NCBI RefSeq assembly: GCF_014647875.1
Contig: NZ_BMQA01000068.1
Span: forward strand, 1 to 33,631
Length of the DNA: 33,631 nt
Direction of reading: 5' to 3'
From: Streptomyces brasiliensis
GTDB lineage: Bacteria > Actinomycetota > Actinomycetes > Streptomycetales > Streptomycetaceae
Both the position numbers and the translations under genes were made by a program. Within the stretch, counting starts at the first letter, position 1, and each line of letters starts with the position of its first letter. The notes below the pieces were generated by a model. It did not search any database, was not told the origin of the DNA, and saw only the letters and a program-made list of their open reading frames with translations. This document shows positions 13,537-21,753 of this stretch, piece after piece.

Positions 13537-15054
13537 CTACGTCTGGTAGGTGGACTCGTCGAGCCCGCTCAGGGTCGGGTCGTGTCCCACCTCGCCGATG
13601 TCGTACATGGACGTCATCCAGTGGTAGAAGTTGTCTCCGCGTTCCCTCAGAACGTCGTACAGGCGACGCATCATCCGCGAGCGGACCTCCGCCTGTTCGG
13701 GATGGGCGTAGACGTTCTGCAACTCGTCCGGGTCGGTCCGCAGGTCGTAGAGCTCGTTGACCGAATCGGGGTTGACCACGAGTTTGTACCGGTCCTCGCG
13801 CAGCATGCGCTGCGGGTACGGGAAGTGGTGGCCGTGGAACTCGCAGACGATGTCCACGTCCCACTCCACCGTCTCGCCGTGGACGAGGGGCAGCAGGCTG
13901 CGCGAGTCGATCGCGGGCTTCGGGTCGATGTCCGCCAGTTCGAGGATGGTTGCGGTGCAGTCGAGCAGGCTGACGAACTCGGTCCGCACGATGCCGCCCG
14001 GGGCGCCCGGGACACGGAGCAGGCCGGGCGTGCGGTAGATGTCCTCGTACATCGCGGGGCCCTTGTCGTGCAGCCGGTGGGAGCCGGTGAACTCGCCGTG
14101 GTCACAGGTGAAGAACACGGCGGTGTCGTCCACCAGCCCGAGCCGCTCCATCGCGTCCATGACCCGGCCGATCTGCCTGTCGATCAGCGCCACGTAGCCC
14201 CAGTAGACCGCGATGAGCTTGCGGGTCGTCTCGATGGGCATGGTGTCGAAGGTCCAGTGCGCGCTGTAGTTGCGCTGGACCGGGGGTTTGCCGTGGAAGG
14301 TCTCCGCGACAGACCGCGGCAGTTCCACGTCCGCCGGGTCGACCAGGTCGAAGTACTCGTCGGGGAGGATGTAGGGCAGGTGCGGTCCGAAGAAGTGCAG
14401 TGCGAGGAAGAACGGTTGCTCGCGCTCACGGTGGTCGGCGGCGTACCGCTCGAGCTGCTCTATGGCGCGGGTGGCCAGGTAGTGCTCGAAAGTGGCCTCG
14501 ACCGGCTGGTGCAGCCGGGCGGCGAGAAGGTTTCCGGGGCCGCCGTTGGGCAGGATGCCGCGGATGCGGTCGCTGATCTCATAGGGCGGCAGGCCGCGTT
14601 CGGAGAGGTAGGCGAGGTAGTCCGGATGGTCCACCGGGTTGTGCCAGCCGGGCAGTTCCGGGCCGTCGAAGCCGTAGTCGGCCGCCGTCCGCCGGTTGCC
14701 GGCGTGCCACTTGCCGATGAGGCCGCAGTTGTAGCCGTGCTCGCGCAGCGCCCGGGAGAAGGTGAACTGGTCCTCCGCCAGGTCCTCGAGGTAGCCGACG
14801 TTGCGCTCGTAATTGGCGAGCAGCTTGTGCCGGAAGGGTGCCCGGCCGGTCAGCAGGCTGGCCCGGGCCGGGGTGCAGATCGCGGTGGGCGTGTACCAGC
14901 GGTCGAAGCGGGTCCCGGTGGCGGCGAGTTCATCGAGGACAGGGGTGCGCGCCAGCGGGTTGCCGTAGGCGCCGAGGGTGTCCGCCCGGTGCTGGTCGGT
15001 CATGAGGAAGAGGATGTTCTTCCCGGACGTGGCGGACGTGCTGGAGGCAGTCAC
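13537..15054 (-). CDS. Cys-type (formylglycine) sulfatase 1, cytoplasmic
   Basis: 505 aa from the GTG at 15054, whose GTGA overlaps the stop of the binding-protein gene, implying coupled translation. Type I sulfatase/alkaline-phosphatase fold: NILFLMTDQHRADTLGAYGN supplies metal ligands (Asp20, Gln21), AICTPARASLLTGR is the signature with Cys60 as formylglycine precursor, GLIGKWHAG carries the Lys/His pair, and FFTCDHGEFTGSHRLHDKGP the second metal-binding Asp-His and the sulfate-contacting Lys. It hydrolyses a sulfate ester; the sequence groups broadly with choline-sulfatase/heparan-type enzymes, but substrate is not fixed by the motifs. No signal peptide, so it acts on imported substrate. 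The preceding importer is of the sulfonate/sulfate-ester type and FGE is encoded next, a consistent pathway. Confidence 0.93.
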   Translation of the reverse strand: MTASSTSATSGKNILFLMTDQHRADTLGAYGNPLARTPVLDELAATGTRFDRWYTPTAICTPARASLLTGRAPFRHKLLANYERNVGYLEDLAEDQFTFSRALREHGYNCGLIGKWHAGNRRTAADYGFDGPELPGWHNPVDHPDYLAYLSERGLPPYEISDRIRGILPNGGPGNLLAARLHQPVEATFEHYLATRAIEQLERYAADHREREQPFFLALHFFGPHLPYILPDEYFDLVDPADVELPRSVAETFHGKPPVQRNYSAHWTFDTMPIETTRKLIAVYWGYVALIDRQIGRVMDAMERLGLVDDTAVFFTCDHGEFTGSHRLHDKGPAMYEDIYRTPGLLRVPGAPGGIVRTEFVSLLDCTATILELADIDPKPAIDSRSLLPLVHGETVEWDVDIVCEFHGHHFPYPQRMLREDRYKLVVNPDSVNELYDLRTDPDELQNVYAHPEQAEVRSRMMRRLYDVLRERGDNFYHWMTSMYDIGEVGHDPTLSGLDESTYQT

Positions 15055-16052
15055 TTGCCTGCTCCGGTGAAGAGGTTGCCGGTGTAGTAAGTCTTCGGAT
15101 CGGCGGGGTGCTGGAGTTTGCCTGCCTGGACGAAGTAGTCGTTCATGCCCTTCAGCCACTTGTCGATGGTGCCGTTCTTGGTGAGCGCGTCCAACTCGCC
15201 GACGGTCAGCAGCTTGTTGTTGGCGGCATCCGCCTTCACCTGCTCTTCGGGGATGCCGAGTTTGCCGGCGGTGAGCTTGATGGCCTCGCCGGCGTGCGCG
15301 GAGCGGAACGCGATCGCCTCCCGCAGCACGGCGAGGACCTTCTTCACCTTCGCCGGCTGCTTGGCGACGAGGTCGTCGGCGGCGACGAAGGCGGTCGGGA
15401 AGGAGACCTCACCGGCGAAGTCGGAGTTCTTGGCCAGTTCGACCATGCCCGGCACCTGCTCCTTGATGGTCGCGGCCGCGGGATACCAGAACCCGGCGGC
15501 GTCGACCTTCTTCGAGGAGAACGCCGAGACGATGGTCGACGGGTCCATCGGCACGGCCTTCACGTCACTCTTCTTCATCCCCGCCCTCTTCAGGGCAAGG
15601 GTGAGGATCATGTCACCTGAGGTGCCCTCGGGTACAGCGACGGTCTTGCCCTTGAGTTGCTGCATCGAGGTGATGCCGGGCTGCGCGATGACGCGGTCGG
15701 AGTTGCCGAGGGTGTTGATCGCGACGACCTTGGCCTTGCCGGAGGCCGGCAGCCACATCGCACCGGGGCCGATGTAGCCGAGGTCGAGGTTGCCGGTGCC
15801 CAGGGCCTGGATCTGCAGCGGGCCGTTGGTGAAGACCTTGCTCTCGGCGGTAAGGCCGTGCTTGTCCCACAGCCCCTTGGCATCGGCGATGGCGATCAGG
15901 CTGGTGCCGTTGAAGTCGCCGATGTAGCCGATACGCACCTTCTCACCGCCTTTGCCGGAGGAGGAGTCGGCGCCACAGGCGGTTACGAGGGAGGCGGCGG
16001 CCAGGGCCGCGACCGCAGCGGTGAAACCTCTGCGGGAGGTCGTGAGCGGCAT
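15051..16052 (-). CDS. NitT/TauT-type ABC substrate-binding lipoprotein
   Basis: 333 aa from ATG 16052, with AAGGA ten bases upstream; earlier in-frame codons are antisense to the ATPase gene end. The N-terminus TTSRRGFTAAVAALAAASLVTACG has a twin-arginine SRRGF pattern and a lipobox LVTAC, so it should be exported (perhaps by Tat) and lipidated. The body matches SsuA/TauA/AtsR-like receptors: VRIGYIGDFNGTSLIAIADA, LDLGYIGPGAMWLPA, LKGKTVAVPEGTSGDMILTL, VDAAGFWYPA. Family ligands include taurine, alkanesulfonates, sulfate esters, nitrate and thiamine precursors. Coupling by GTGA to a sulfatase points to a sulfate ester, in the manner of the Pseudomonas AtsRBC importer (known), possibly a sulfated sugar given the ROK regulator (inference). 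Confidence 0.9.
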   Translation of the reverse strand: MPLTTSRRGFTAAVAALAAASLVTACGADSSSGKGGEKVRIGYIGDFNGTSLIAIADAKGLWDKHGLTAESKVFTNGPLQIQALGTGNLDLGYIGPGAMWLPASGKAKVVAINTLGNSDRVIAQPGITSMQQLKGKTVAVPEGTSGDMILTLALKRAGMKKSDVKAVPMDPSTIVSAFSSKKVDAAGFWYPAAATIKEQVPGMVELAKNSDFAGEVSFPTAFVAADDLVAKQPAKVKKVLAVLREAIAFRSAHAGEAIKLTAGKLGIPEEQVKADAANNKLLTVGELDALTKNGTIDKWLKGMNDYFVQAGKLQHPADPKTYYTGNLFTGAGK

Positions 16053-16072
16053 GGAGGGGAAGTCCTTCCGGG

Positions 16073-16879
16073 TCAGATCGTCGTCGACGGCTGGGGGGCG
16101 GCCGTAGGGCCGTCCTGGTGGTAGACGGAGTGCCACACGCGGTTGCGCAGGGCGGCGAACTCCGGGCTGAGGCGGAAACGCTCGTCGCGCGCGGTGGTCC
16201 AGCTGACGTCGATGACGTCGTACACGCGTCCCGGCCGGGCGGCCATGACGATCACGCGGTTCGCCAGGAAGACGGCCTCGTCGACGTCGTGCGTGATGAA
16301 CAGGACGGTCCGCTTGTCCTTGCTCCAGGTGTCGAGGAGTTGCTCCTGGAGCTTGACCCGGGTGAGCGCGTCAAGCGCGCCGAACGGTTCGTCCATCAGC
16401 AGGATCGAGGGGTCGACGGCGTAGGCGCGGGCGATGGCGCAGCGCTGACGCATGCCTCCGGAGAGCGTCTTCGGGAGCGCGTCGGCGAACTGTTCCAGCC
16501 CTACCAGGGCGATGAAGTGCTCCGCGCGCCTGCGGCGTTCGGCCTTGGGCACGCCCGCGGTCCGCAGGCCGAATTCGACGTTCTGCCGGACGGTGAGCCA
16601 GGGGAAGAGGGCGTACTGCTGGAAGATCACACCGCGCTCGGGTCCCGGCCCGGACACCGGTACGCCGTCGACGAGGGCCAGGCCCGCGGTCGGCTCCTCC
16701 AGTCCGGCAAGGATGTTCAGCAGGGTGCTCTTGCCGCAGCCCGAGGGGCCGACGACGGTGACGAACTCGTTGTCCGCGATGTCGAGCGAGAGGTCGTCGA
16801 GAGCAGTGAACGTGTCGCGTCCCAGGGCGAAGGTCTTGGTGACGCCTTGGACGGATATCTTGGCCGTGGTGCTGGTCAT
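16073..16879 (-). CDS. NitT/TauT-type ABC transporter ATPase
   Basis: 268 aa; start ATG 16879 overlaps the permease stop as ATGA, with CAGGAA upstream. All ABC motifs are intact: GPSGCGKST (Walker A), FQQYALFPWLTV (Q-loop), LSGGMRQRCAIARA (signature), ILLMDEPFGALD (Walker B and D-loop), LFITHDVDEAVFLANRV (H-loop). The EAV.LANRV.VMAARPGR run after the H-loop is characteristic of the SsuB/TauB/NrtD branch. It energises import of the ligand captured by the adjacent lipoprotein. The C-terminal ~30 residues (RFRLSPEFAALRNRVWHSVY) are the usual short tail. Twenty bases separate it from the binding-protein gene. Confidence 0.94.
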   Translation of the reverse strand: MTSTTAKISVQGVTKTFALGRDTFTALDDLSLDIADNEFVTVVGPSGCGKSTLLNILAGLEEPTAGLALVDGVPVSGPGPERGVIFQQYALFPWLTVRQNVEFGLRTAGVPKAERRRRAEHFIALVGLEQFADALPKTLSGGMRQRCAIARAYAVDPSILLMDEPFGALDALTRVKLQEQLLDTWSKDKRTVLFITHDVDEAVFLANRVIVMAARPGRVYDVIDVSWTTARDERFRLSPEFAALRNRVWHSVYHQDGPTAAPQPSTTI

Positions 16880-17745
16880 CGGCGTTCCTGCCATGCGGTG
16901 AGCCTGCGTTCTGCGAGGAGGAGGATGCGGTCCATGAGCAGACCGAGGATCCCGATCGAGATCAGGCCGACGAAGATCGTCGGAAGGTCGTAGTAGAGCT
17001 CGGCGTTCTGCATCCGGTAGCCGAGGCCCTGCTGGGCGGCCACCAGCTCGGCGGCGACCAGGGTCGCCCACGCCGAGCCGAGGCCCACCCGCATGCCGAC
17101 GAGGATGAACGGTGTGGAGGCGGGCACCACGACACGCACGAAGATGGTCATGTCCTTGGCACCGAGTACCCGGGCGGCACTGATCAGCGTGCGGTCGACG
17201 CTCACCACGCCCTGGAACGTCGAGATGACGCACGCGAGGAACGCGGCCAGGAAGATGACGAAGATCTTCGGTGTCTCGTCGATCCCCATGACGACGACGG
17301 CCAGCGGGATGATCGCCAGGGGCGGGATGGTCCGGAAGAACTGGATCCACGGCTCGATCAGGCCTCGCAGCACGGCGTACCAGCCCATGAGGAAGCCGAC
17401 CGGGATGGCCACGGCCGTGCCCAGTGCGAAGCCGATGAGGACCCGGGTCAGGCTGGCGACCACGTCCTTGCCGAGCGTCCCGTTGTCGATCAGCGTCCTG
17501 GCCCGCGCGACGACCTCCGGCGGTGTGGGCAGTTTGAAGCCCGCGGACGCCAGCGCCCACCAGATCGCGATGCCCAGCGCGATGGACACCGCGTTCAGGA
17601 CGAGAGGCAACCCGCGCCGTCCCGCCCGCGAACGCCGCGGTGCCCTCTCGGCGGCGTTCACGGCACCGGAGTCGGTGGATGTCCCGGGCGTCGTCTCGGG
17701 TACAGGGTCTCGCCGGCCGGCGCCCCTCTTGTCAAGGACGGACAT
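16876..17745 (-). CDS. NitT/TauT-type ABC transporter permease
   Basis: 289 aa from ATG 17745, with AAGGAG six bases before. A hydrophilic ~45-residue leader precedes six predicted membrane segments; the cytoplasmic coupling loop reads SAARVLGAKDMTIFVRVVVP (EAA-type motif, E replaced by S), and PPLAIIPLAVVVMGIDETPK is typical of SsuC/TauC proteins. Forms a homodimer channel for the ATPase and lipoprotein encoded next. Its first 14 bases overlap the end of the ROK repressor gene, so the repressor and transporter are one transcript. Confidence 0.92.
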   Translation of the reverse strand: MSVLDKRGAGRRDPVPETTPGTSTDSGAVNAAERAPRRSRAGRRGLPLVLNAVSIALGIAIWWALASAGFKLPTPPEVVARARTLIDNGTLGKDVVASLTRVLIGFALGTAVAIPVGFLMGWYAVLRGLIEPWIQFFRTIPPLAIIPLAVVVMGIDETPKIFVIFLAAFLACVISTFQGVVSVDRTLISAARVLGAKDMTIFVRVVVPASTPFILVGMRVGLGSAWATLVAAELVAAQQGLGYRMQNAELYYDLPTIFVGLISIGILGLLMDRILLLAERRLTAWQERR

Positions 17746-18997
17746 GGACGGCTCCTTCCGTGGTGGAGGTGCGTGCGCCGGAACCGCCCTTCACCTCGGC
17801 GGTTTCCGGATATCTCGCCAGGAGGGGGGAACTGTGGAAGACCGCGGCGAGGGCGCCGAGCGCGCCGTCGTCGTCCGAGAGCCGCGCCGCCTCGACGACG
17901 GGACCGGCCGGCGCGATCGGGAAGAGCTCACCGGCGAGGGTGGCGGCGACCTGCTCCACGATGACGGGCGCCAGCCGGGCGATGTCGCCGCCGATGACGA
18001 CCTTCGCCGGGTTGAGGGTCATCGTCGCTGCTCCGACGACGCGTCCCAGCGCCCCGGCCGCCTCCCGCAGCACCCGGTCCGCGACCGGATGGGCGCCGGC
18101 CACGGCGGCTGCCAGGTCCTGGAGGCTCTCGAGGCGGAGGCCGAACTCCCAGCAGGCGGCGAGGATCCCGGGCACCGAGGCCACGGTCTCCAGACAGCCG
18201 CGTTTGCCGCACCGGCACGGCCGGCCCGCCGGTTCGACGGTGACGTGCCCGAGCTCGCCTGCCAGCCCGGTCGAGCCGGTGACGAGTTGCCCGCCGACGA
18301 CGAGCCCGCCGCCGACGCCGTCCGACAGGCGTACGTACACCAGGTCGGCGACACTGTCGGCGCCGGTGATCGCCTCGGCCAGGGCGGCCAGGCGGGTGTT
18401 GTTGTCGACGATCAACGGGGCGTCGAAACGTTCGGCGAACGCCACGTCGACGCCCTCCGGGGCCGGGCGGAGCACCGTCTTGCCCGCGGCGGCGCGAGAC
18501 CAGGCCGTCCCCTCCGGTGCCGGGTACGGCCCCGGCACGCCGATGCCGATGCCCTGCAGTGCCCCGAAGTGGACGCCGGCCTCGGCGCTCAGCCGGTCGA
18601 TCAGCCCGAGTGCCAGCTCGGTCCGTGTCGGCCAGGACGCCGTGTCGTCGTACCGGACGGAGTCCGAGGCCATGATCTCGTGTGAGGCGTCGGCGATGGC
18701 GACGTGTACGCGCCGGTGGCCGAAGTCGACGCCCATGAACTGCGCCGACGCCGGATCGAGCGCCAGCCGCTCGGCCGGTCGCCCGCTGCCCGCGCGACTG
18801 GAGGCGTCGGTGTCCACGACGACTATGGCGCCCCGTTGAAGAAGGCTGCCGGTGATCTCGGAGAGGGTGGTGCGGGACAGGCCGACGACCCGGGCGAGCT
18901 CACCCCGGCTCATGGCGCCGTTCTCCTGCAGCGCACGCATCACGCGTTCCTCATGGGTGCGCCTGACCAGTGTGTGCACTCCGGTGGGCATCTGCAT
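17732..18997 (-). CDS. ROK-family transcriptional repressor of operon 1
   Basis: 421 aa from ATG 18997 (MQMPTGVHTLVRRTHEERVM). Residues ~10-65 are a winged helix-turn-helix (MSRGELARVVGLSRTTLSEI); the rest is a ROK sugar-kinase-like domain: FMGVDFGHRRVHVAIAD (phosphate loop), AGELGHVTVEP plus CRCGKRGCLE (zinc site: His and CxCGxxGC). The usual catalytic Asp of kinases lies in an END-A motif; here it reads VDNNTR, so it should bind but not phosphorylate sugar. ROK repressors such as NagC, Mlc and XylR release DNA on binding a sugar or sugar phosphate (known). As first gene of a sulfate-ester importer operon, it may sense a sulfated or desulfated sugar (inference). A longer GTG start at 19036 would translate through the promoter and is rejected. 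Confidence 0.92.
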   Translation of the reverse strand: MQMPTGVHTLVRRTHEERVMRALQENGAMSRGELARVVGLSRTTLSEITGSLLQRGAIVVVDTDASSRAGSGRPAERLALDPASAQFMGVDFGHRRVHVAIADASHEIMASDSVRYDDTASWPTRTELALGLIDRLSAEAGVHFGALQGIGIGVPGPYPAPEGTAWSRAAAGKTVLRPAPEGVDVAFAERFDAPLIVDNNTRLAALAEAITGADSVADLVYVRLSDGVGGGLVVGGQLVTGSTGLAGELGHVTVEPAGRPCRCGKRGCLETVASVPGILAACWEFGLRLESLQDLAAAVAGAHPVADRVLREAAGALGRVVGAATMTLNPAKVVIGGDIARLAPVIVEQVAATLAGELFPIAPAGPVVEAARLSDDDGALGALAAVFHSSPLLARYPETAEVKGGSGARTSTTEGAVHVRP

Positions 18998-19004
18998 GCC
19001 GGTC

Positions 19005-19033
19005 AAAGTAGGCAGGCCGAAAAATTCCGTCAA
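19005..19033 (-). promoter_or_regulatory. promoter of operon 1 (leaderless ROK transcript)
   Basis: On the minus strand, TTGACG (19028-19033) and TACTTT (19005-19010) are spaced by 17 bases, an almost ideal housekeeping promoter. The ATG at 18997 is seven bases beyond the -10, so the mRNA probably starts at the start codon; no Shine-Dalgarno is present. The -35 lies inside the shared 11-mer TGTTGACGGAA. Confidence 0.65.
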
Positions 19034-19305
19034 CACTCCGACAGAAAAAGGCGAGGAGATGGCGGCCTACTCCCCCGGCCTCGAGCACGGAACCCCGTCG
19101 CGCAGGTCCCTGTCCCATCCGGTACCGGGGGCCGGCGGGAAGGCTGACCATCCGTGCGGCCAGGCACCTCACAGAGGGCTCGTTATGCAATCGTGATACA
19201 CCAGGCCGGTCAGCCGACTGCTCACAGGACCTGCGTAAAGACCTCAGCGCGCGACGGAGAGAAGCCCCGGGCACCCCAGATTATTCGTACGGCCTGTTGA
19301 CGGAA
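19025..19305. promoter_or_regulatory. paired TGTTGACGGAA sites in the divergent ROK/GH43 region
   Basis: The 11-mer TGTTGACGGAA occurs on the minus strand at 19025-19035 and on the plus strand at 19295-19305, facing opposite ways. The first contains the -35 of operon 1; the second contains a TTGACG (19297-19302) that could serve a plus-strand promoter for the GH43 gene, though the -10 is weak. A repressor binding both would control importer and exported enzyme together; ROK1 is the obvious candidate. Confidence 0.45.
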
Positions 19306-19605
19306 ATAAGGGTCCTTCACATGCTGTGTTGCGCCACGACAGCCATGGACGGCCCCGAGCACACCCGGGCGCGAGCACGAAGACCTCGTACACGAACCGC
19401 CTTGCAGACAAGGCCCATTCGGCCACAGCGGGCTTCACGACCTCAGCAGGTGTCCAGGACGTCCACCGCTCCACCGACCTGGCCTCCCGCAGCGGCATGT
19501 GCCCTGTCGTCGACAGGGCACGCACCACAGACAGCAGGCACCACTCCCGCCGGGGTCCTCCCAGGCAGGGCACCGGCATCTCGGACAAAAAGGAGAACCT
19601 GACTG
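19036..19605. other. long leader between ROK1 promoter and GH43 gene
   Basis: No gene is supported on either strand. The interval holds the two TGTTGACGGAA sites' right-hand member, the palindrome at 19499-19521, and the ribosome binding site AAGGAG before ATG 19606. The open frames present are Arg/Pro/Thr-rich and lack ribosome sites. Confidence 0.5.
19499..19521 (+). promoter_or_regulatory. 23-base palindrome upstream of GH43 gene
   Basis: Arms GTGCCCTGTC (19499-19508) and GACAGGGCAC (19512-19521) flank GTC. It lies 84 bases before the GH43 start. It could be an operator, or in RNA a 10-bp hairpin acting in the leader. A partial repeat of the right arm, CAGGGCAC, follows near 19565. Confidence 0.5.
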
Positions 19606-20946
19606 ATGACCAGCACCGAGAGCGGGTTGCCCCGACGGACCCTGTTGGCCGGCGTCGCCGGCCTGGGAGCGGCGGCCCTTCCCATGGCCACCGCGCAGGC
19701 AGCGCCTGGACCCCTGGACGGCACGCCTATGGGACGCTACCCGTCGAACTGGCCCGACCCCACGCCCTACGGCCTCGCCGACACCCGACTCGACCTGTGG
19801 CCACGCGAGGACAACTCCTTCGTCCTCCCGCTGGAGTTGCGCCCCCGCGACGAGGAGCACGGCCAGGTATGGATGCGGGACACCTACGTCAACTGCTTCG
19901 TCGTGGACGGCCGTCCGCTCTATGTCGCCACGGGCACGACCCGGGTGCCCGGACTCCAAGCGGCCGCGCCCTGGAACGACGGCATCTTCGTGTGGGTGGC
20001 CCCCTCCCTCCACGGGCCGTGGAGACTGGCCGACACGACCGGCGTACGGCCCGGCGCCGAGCGGGGCAAGGTGTGGTCCCCCGAGTTCGTCGGTGAGAAC
20101 CGGCCCGGACGCACCGTCGTCGCTCCTTGGCAGGAGTACTGGTACGACGACCAGTTCGGCAAGCGCGGCGAGGTCTGGGCCCCGGAACTGCACTACTTCC
20201 GCGGGACCTGGTACATCGTCACGTGCATGGGTGACCACTCCCGCAAAGTCGGCTCGTTCCTGCTGGTGAGCGAAGGCGGGGTCGAGGGGCCGTACCGGCT
20301 CGTCGAGGGCAACCTCGACAAGCCCTTCGGCGACTCCTTCATCGGAGGCCCGAAGTTCATCGAGCCCGGCGCCTACCACCACATCGACGGCAGCCTCTAC
20401 TCCGAGGGCGACGACGCCTGGCTCGTGCTGCACAACGACCTGTACGCCAAGTTCCGCGACGACATGGAGGACATCGTCCCGACGACGAACCTCCCCAAGT
20501 TCCAGCAGGCGCCCTACTCGCCCGAGCCGTATCGCGAAGGCGTGTACGTGTTCAAGCACCAGGGCAAGTACCACCTCGTCCAGACCGCTTGGGACTGGGC
20601 GTCGCTCAATGCCGACGGCAGCGCGCGGTACGCCTACGACACCGGCGGAGCGGGTCACACTCAGTACCAGTACGACGCGGTCGTCGCCGTCTCGGACTCC
20701 TTCGAGGGCCCGTACTCCAAGAGGTGGACCGCGGGTGTGGGCATCGGCCACAACAACTTCTTCGCGGACCATCACGGCGGCCTGTGGTCGACGTTCTTCC
20801 GCAACCCGAACTTCGGCTACTGGTCGGATCCGTCACGCATCGACCAGTCCGCTGTGCCGGGTGTCGTACGGCTGGAATGGACCGGCCCCGGGCACGACCG
20901 GCTGTACGTCAAGCGCCGGAATCCCGGTCTCACGGTCAGCGGGTGA
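19606..20946 (+). CDS. Tat-exported GH43-like glycoside hydrolase
   Basis: 446 aa from ATG 19606 with AAGGAG at ten bases. The N-terminus SGLPRRTLLAGVAGLGAAAL then PMATAQA is a Tat signal (RRTLL) with an AxA cleavage site near residue 32. The mature protein looks like a five-bladed beta-propeller of the GH43/GH62/GH117 type: early acidic residues in WPDPTPYGLADTR, the hallmark GEVWAPELHYFRGTWYIVTC, IDGSLYSEGDDAWLVLHND with a likely pKa-modulating Asp, EGVYVFKHQGKYHLVQTA, and VGIGHNNFFADHHGGLWSTF, where the His may hold a structural ion. Members cleave arabinose, xylose, galactose or related glycans. It is the only secreted enzyme in the locus and probably makes the first cut outside the cell. 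Divergent from operon 1; followed by a strong terminator. Confidence 0.85.
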   Translation: MTSTESGLPRRTLLAGVAGLGAAALPMATAQAAPGPLDGTPMGRYPSNWPDPTPYGLADTRLDLWPREDNSFVLPLELRPRDEEHGQVWMRDTYVNCFVVDGRPLYVATGTTRVPGLQAAAPWNDGIFVWVAPSLHGPWRLADTTGVRPGAERGKVWSPEFVGENRPGRTVVAPWQEYWYDDQFGKRGEVWAPELHYFRGTWYIVTCMGDHSRKVGSFLLVSEGGVEGPYRLVEGNLDKPFGDSFIGGPKFIEPGAYHHIDGSLYSEGDDAWLVLHNDLYAKFRDDMEDIVPTTNLPKFQQAPYSPEPYREGVYVFKHQGKYHLVQTAWDWASLNADGSARYAYDTGGAGHTQYQYDAVVAVSDSFEGPYSKRWTAGVGIGHNNFFADHHGGLWSTFFRNPNFGYWSDPSRIDQSAVPGVVRLEWTGPGHDRLYVKRRNPGLTVSG

Positions 20947-20956
20947 CCACGCGTCG

Positions 20957-20994
20957 CGGCGGCCGGTCCTCCCTCTGCGGAGGACCGGCCGCCG
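20957..20994 (+). terminator. strong hairpin terminator after GH43 gene
   Basis: Ten bases after the stop, CGGCGGCCGGTCCTCC (20957-20972) pairs perfectly with GGAGGACCGGCCGCCG (20979-20994) around a six-base loop. It is a 16-bp GC-rich stem without T-tract, typical of streptomycete terminators. Confidence 0.8.
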
Positions 20995-21753
20995 GCCGCC
21001 GGGACGAACCAACACCTCCACGGGCACGTCCTCGCCCAGAACCTGCCTCCTTGCCGGAGAGAAGGAGCCCAGCCGGGCGGAAAGTCCGGCGACGAAGGAA
21101 CCGCTCAGTTACGGCCGCTGGGGAGGTGAACGCGTGCCCTGGCCGTCTGCGATCCGCGTCCGGTCGACCGTCGCCACGGGCGATCCGCAAGCACTTCGCC
21201 GTGGCACTGTCCGGGAGTCCGCGGCGCACCAGGCCGGCACACAAGGCCGGTCCGGGTCCGGTTTGCGAATGTCGAATACATACCGCTTTATAGACACATC
21301 CCCATGCTGGCATCCGGGCAAGGGCTGTTGCGCAGTGCCTGCAGGGGTCCCCCTCAGCCGGGCGGTGTGACGCATGCTGCGTTAGGCGGAGCTACGTCAC
21401 TGGGGTGCGGAACTGAGGGTGCGTCTCAGCCGGTGCTGTCCGGGCGGGTGTACGCAATCGCCACGCGGCTCAGTCTCGATGAGCCTCGGCGTTGATAGTG
21501 GGTGAGCGTGTGCCGGCGCCGTTCGAAGGTTTCAGTCAGCTCAGTGATCTGCGCCTGGGTGATCGAGTCGTTGGGATGGGCGAGTTGGACGTGTCCGCGA
21601 TAGCGCCGCGGCAGCGGGCGGAGTTGTTGCGGTAGGGAGTCGACGGCAAGGCGTTGCTGCGGCGGCAGGGTCGCTCGTGGCGCCCGGCGACGCTGCCAGG
21701 CGCCGTGCTCTATCCGAACGTCCCGGGCCGGGAGAACGTGGCCAAATCGGGAT
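20995..21753. other. intergenic region between GH43 and operon 2 end
   Basis: Apart from the minus-strand remnant at 21426-21745 I see no gene. A short AT-rich stretch (about 21268-21300, GAATACATACCGCTTTATAG) breaks the GC background and could be a promoter or a junction of transferred DNA. A riboswitch was considered for 21040-21120 and rejected. Confidence 0.4.
21426..21745 (-). pseudogene. open minus-strand coding remnant, unidentified
   Basis: A frame open from just beyond the sulfatase 2 stop to TGA 21426-21428 has protein-like composition but no start codon. Its first part (GHVLPARDVRIEHGAWQRRR then LPPQQRLAVDSLP) faintly recalls helicase-associated repeats (W...QR....L...Q...L..L). 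The second half reads RRYRGHVQLAHPNDSITQAQ and ITELTETFERRRHTLTHYQR, apparently helical. No family is assigned. Confidence 0.25.

Noticed and set aside
12179..13864. 561-codon version of FGE
   Set aside because: The extra N-terminal 225 residues overlap the sulfatase 1 gene antisense of codon logic and lack similarity; family members begin near the ATG at 13189.
13417..15087. 556-codon plus-strand frame opposite sulfatase 1
   Set aside because: Low-complexity Val/Gly/Arg/Glu shadow of a strongly supported sulfatase gene.
21040..21120. Riboswitch-like sequence (GAGAGAAGGAGCC... GACGAAGGAACC) after the GH43 gene
   Set aside because: Some words recall glycine or cobalamin aptamers, but the paired stems and conserved cores are not there and no gene follows in the right direction.
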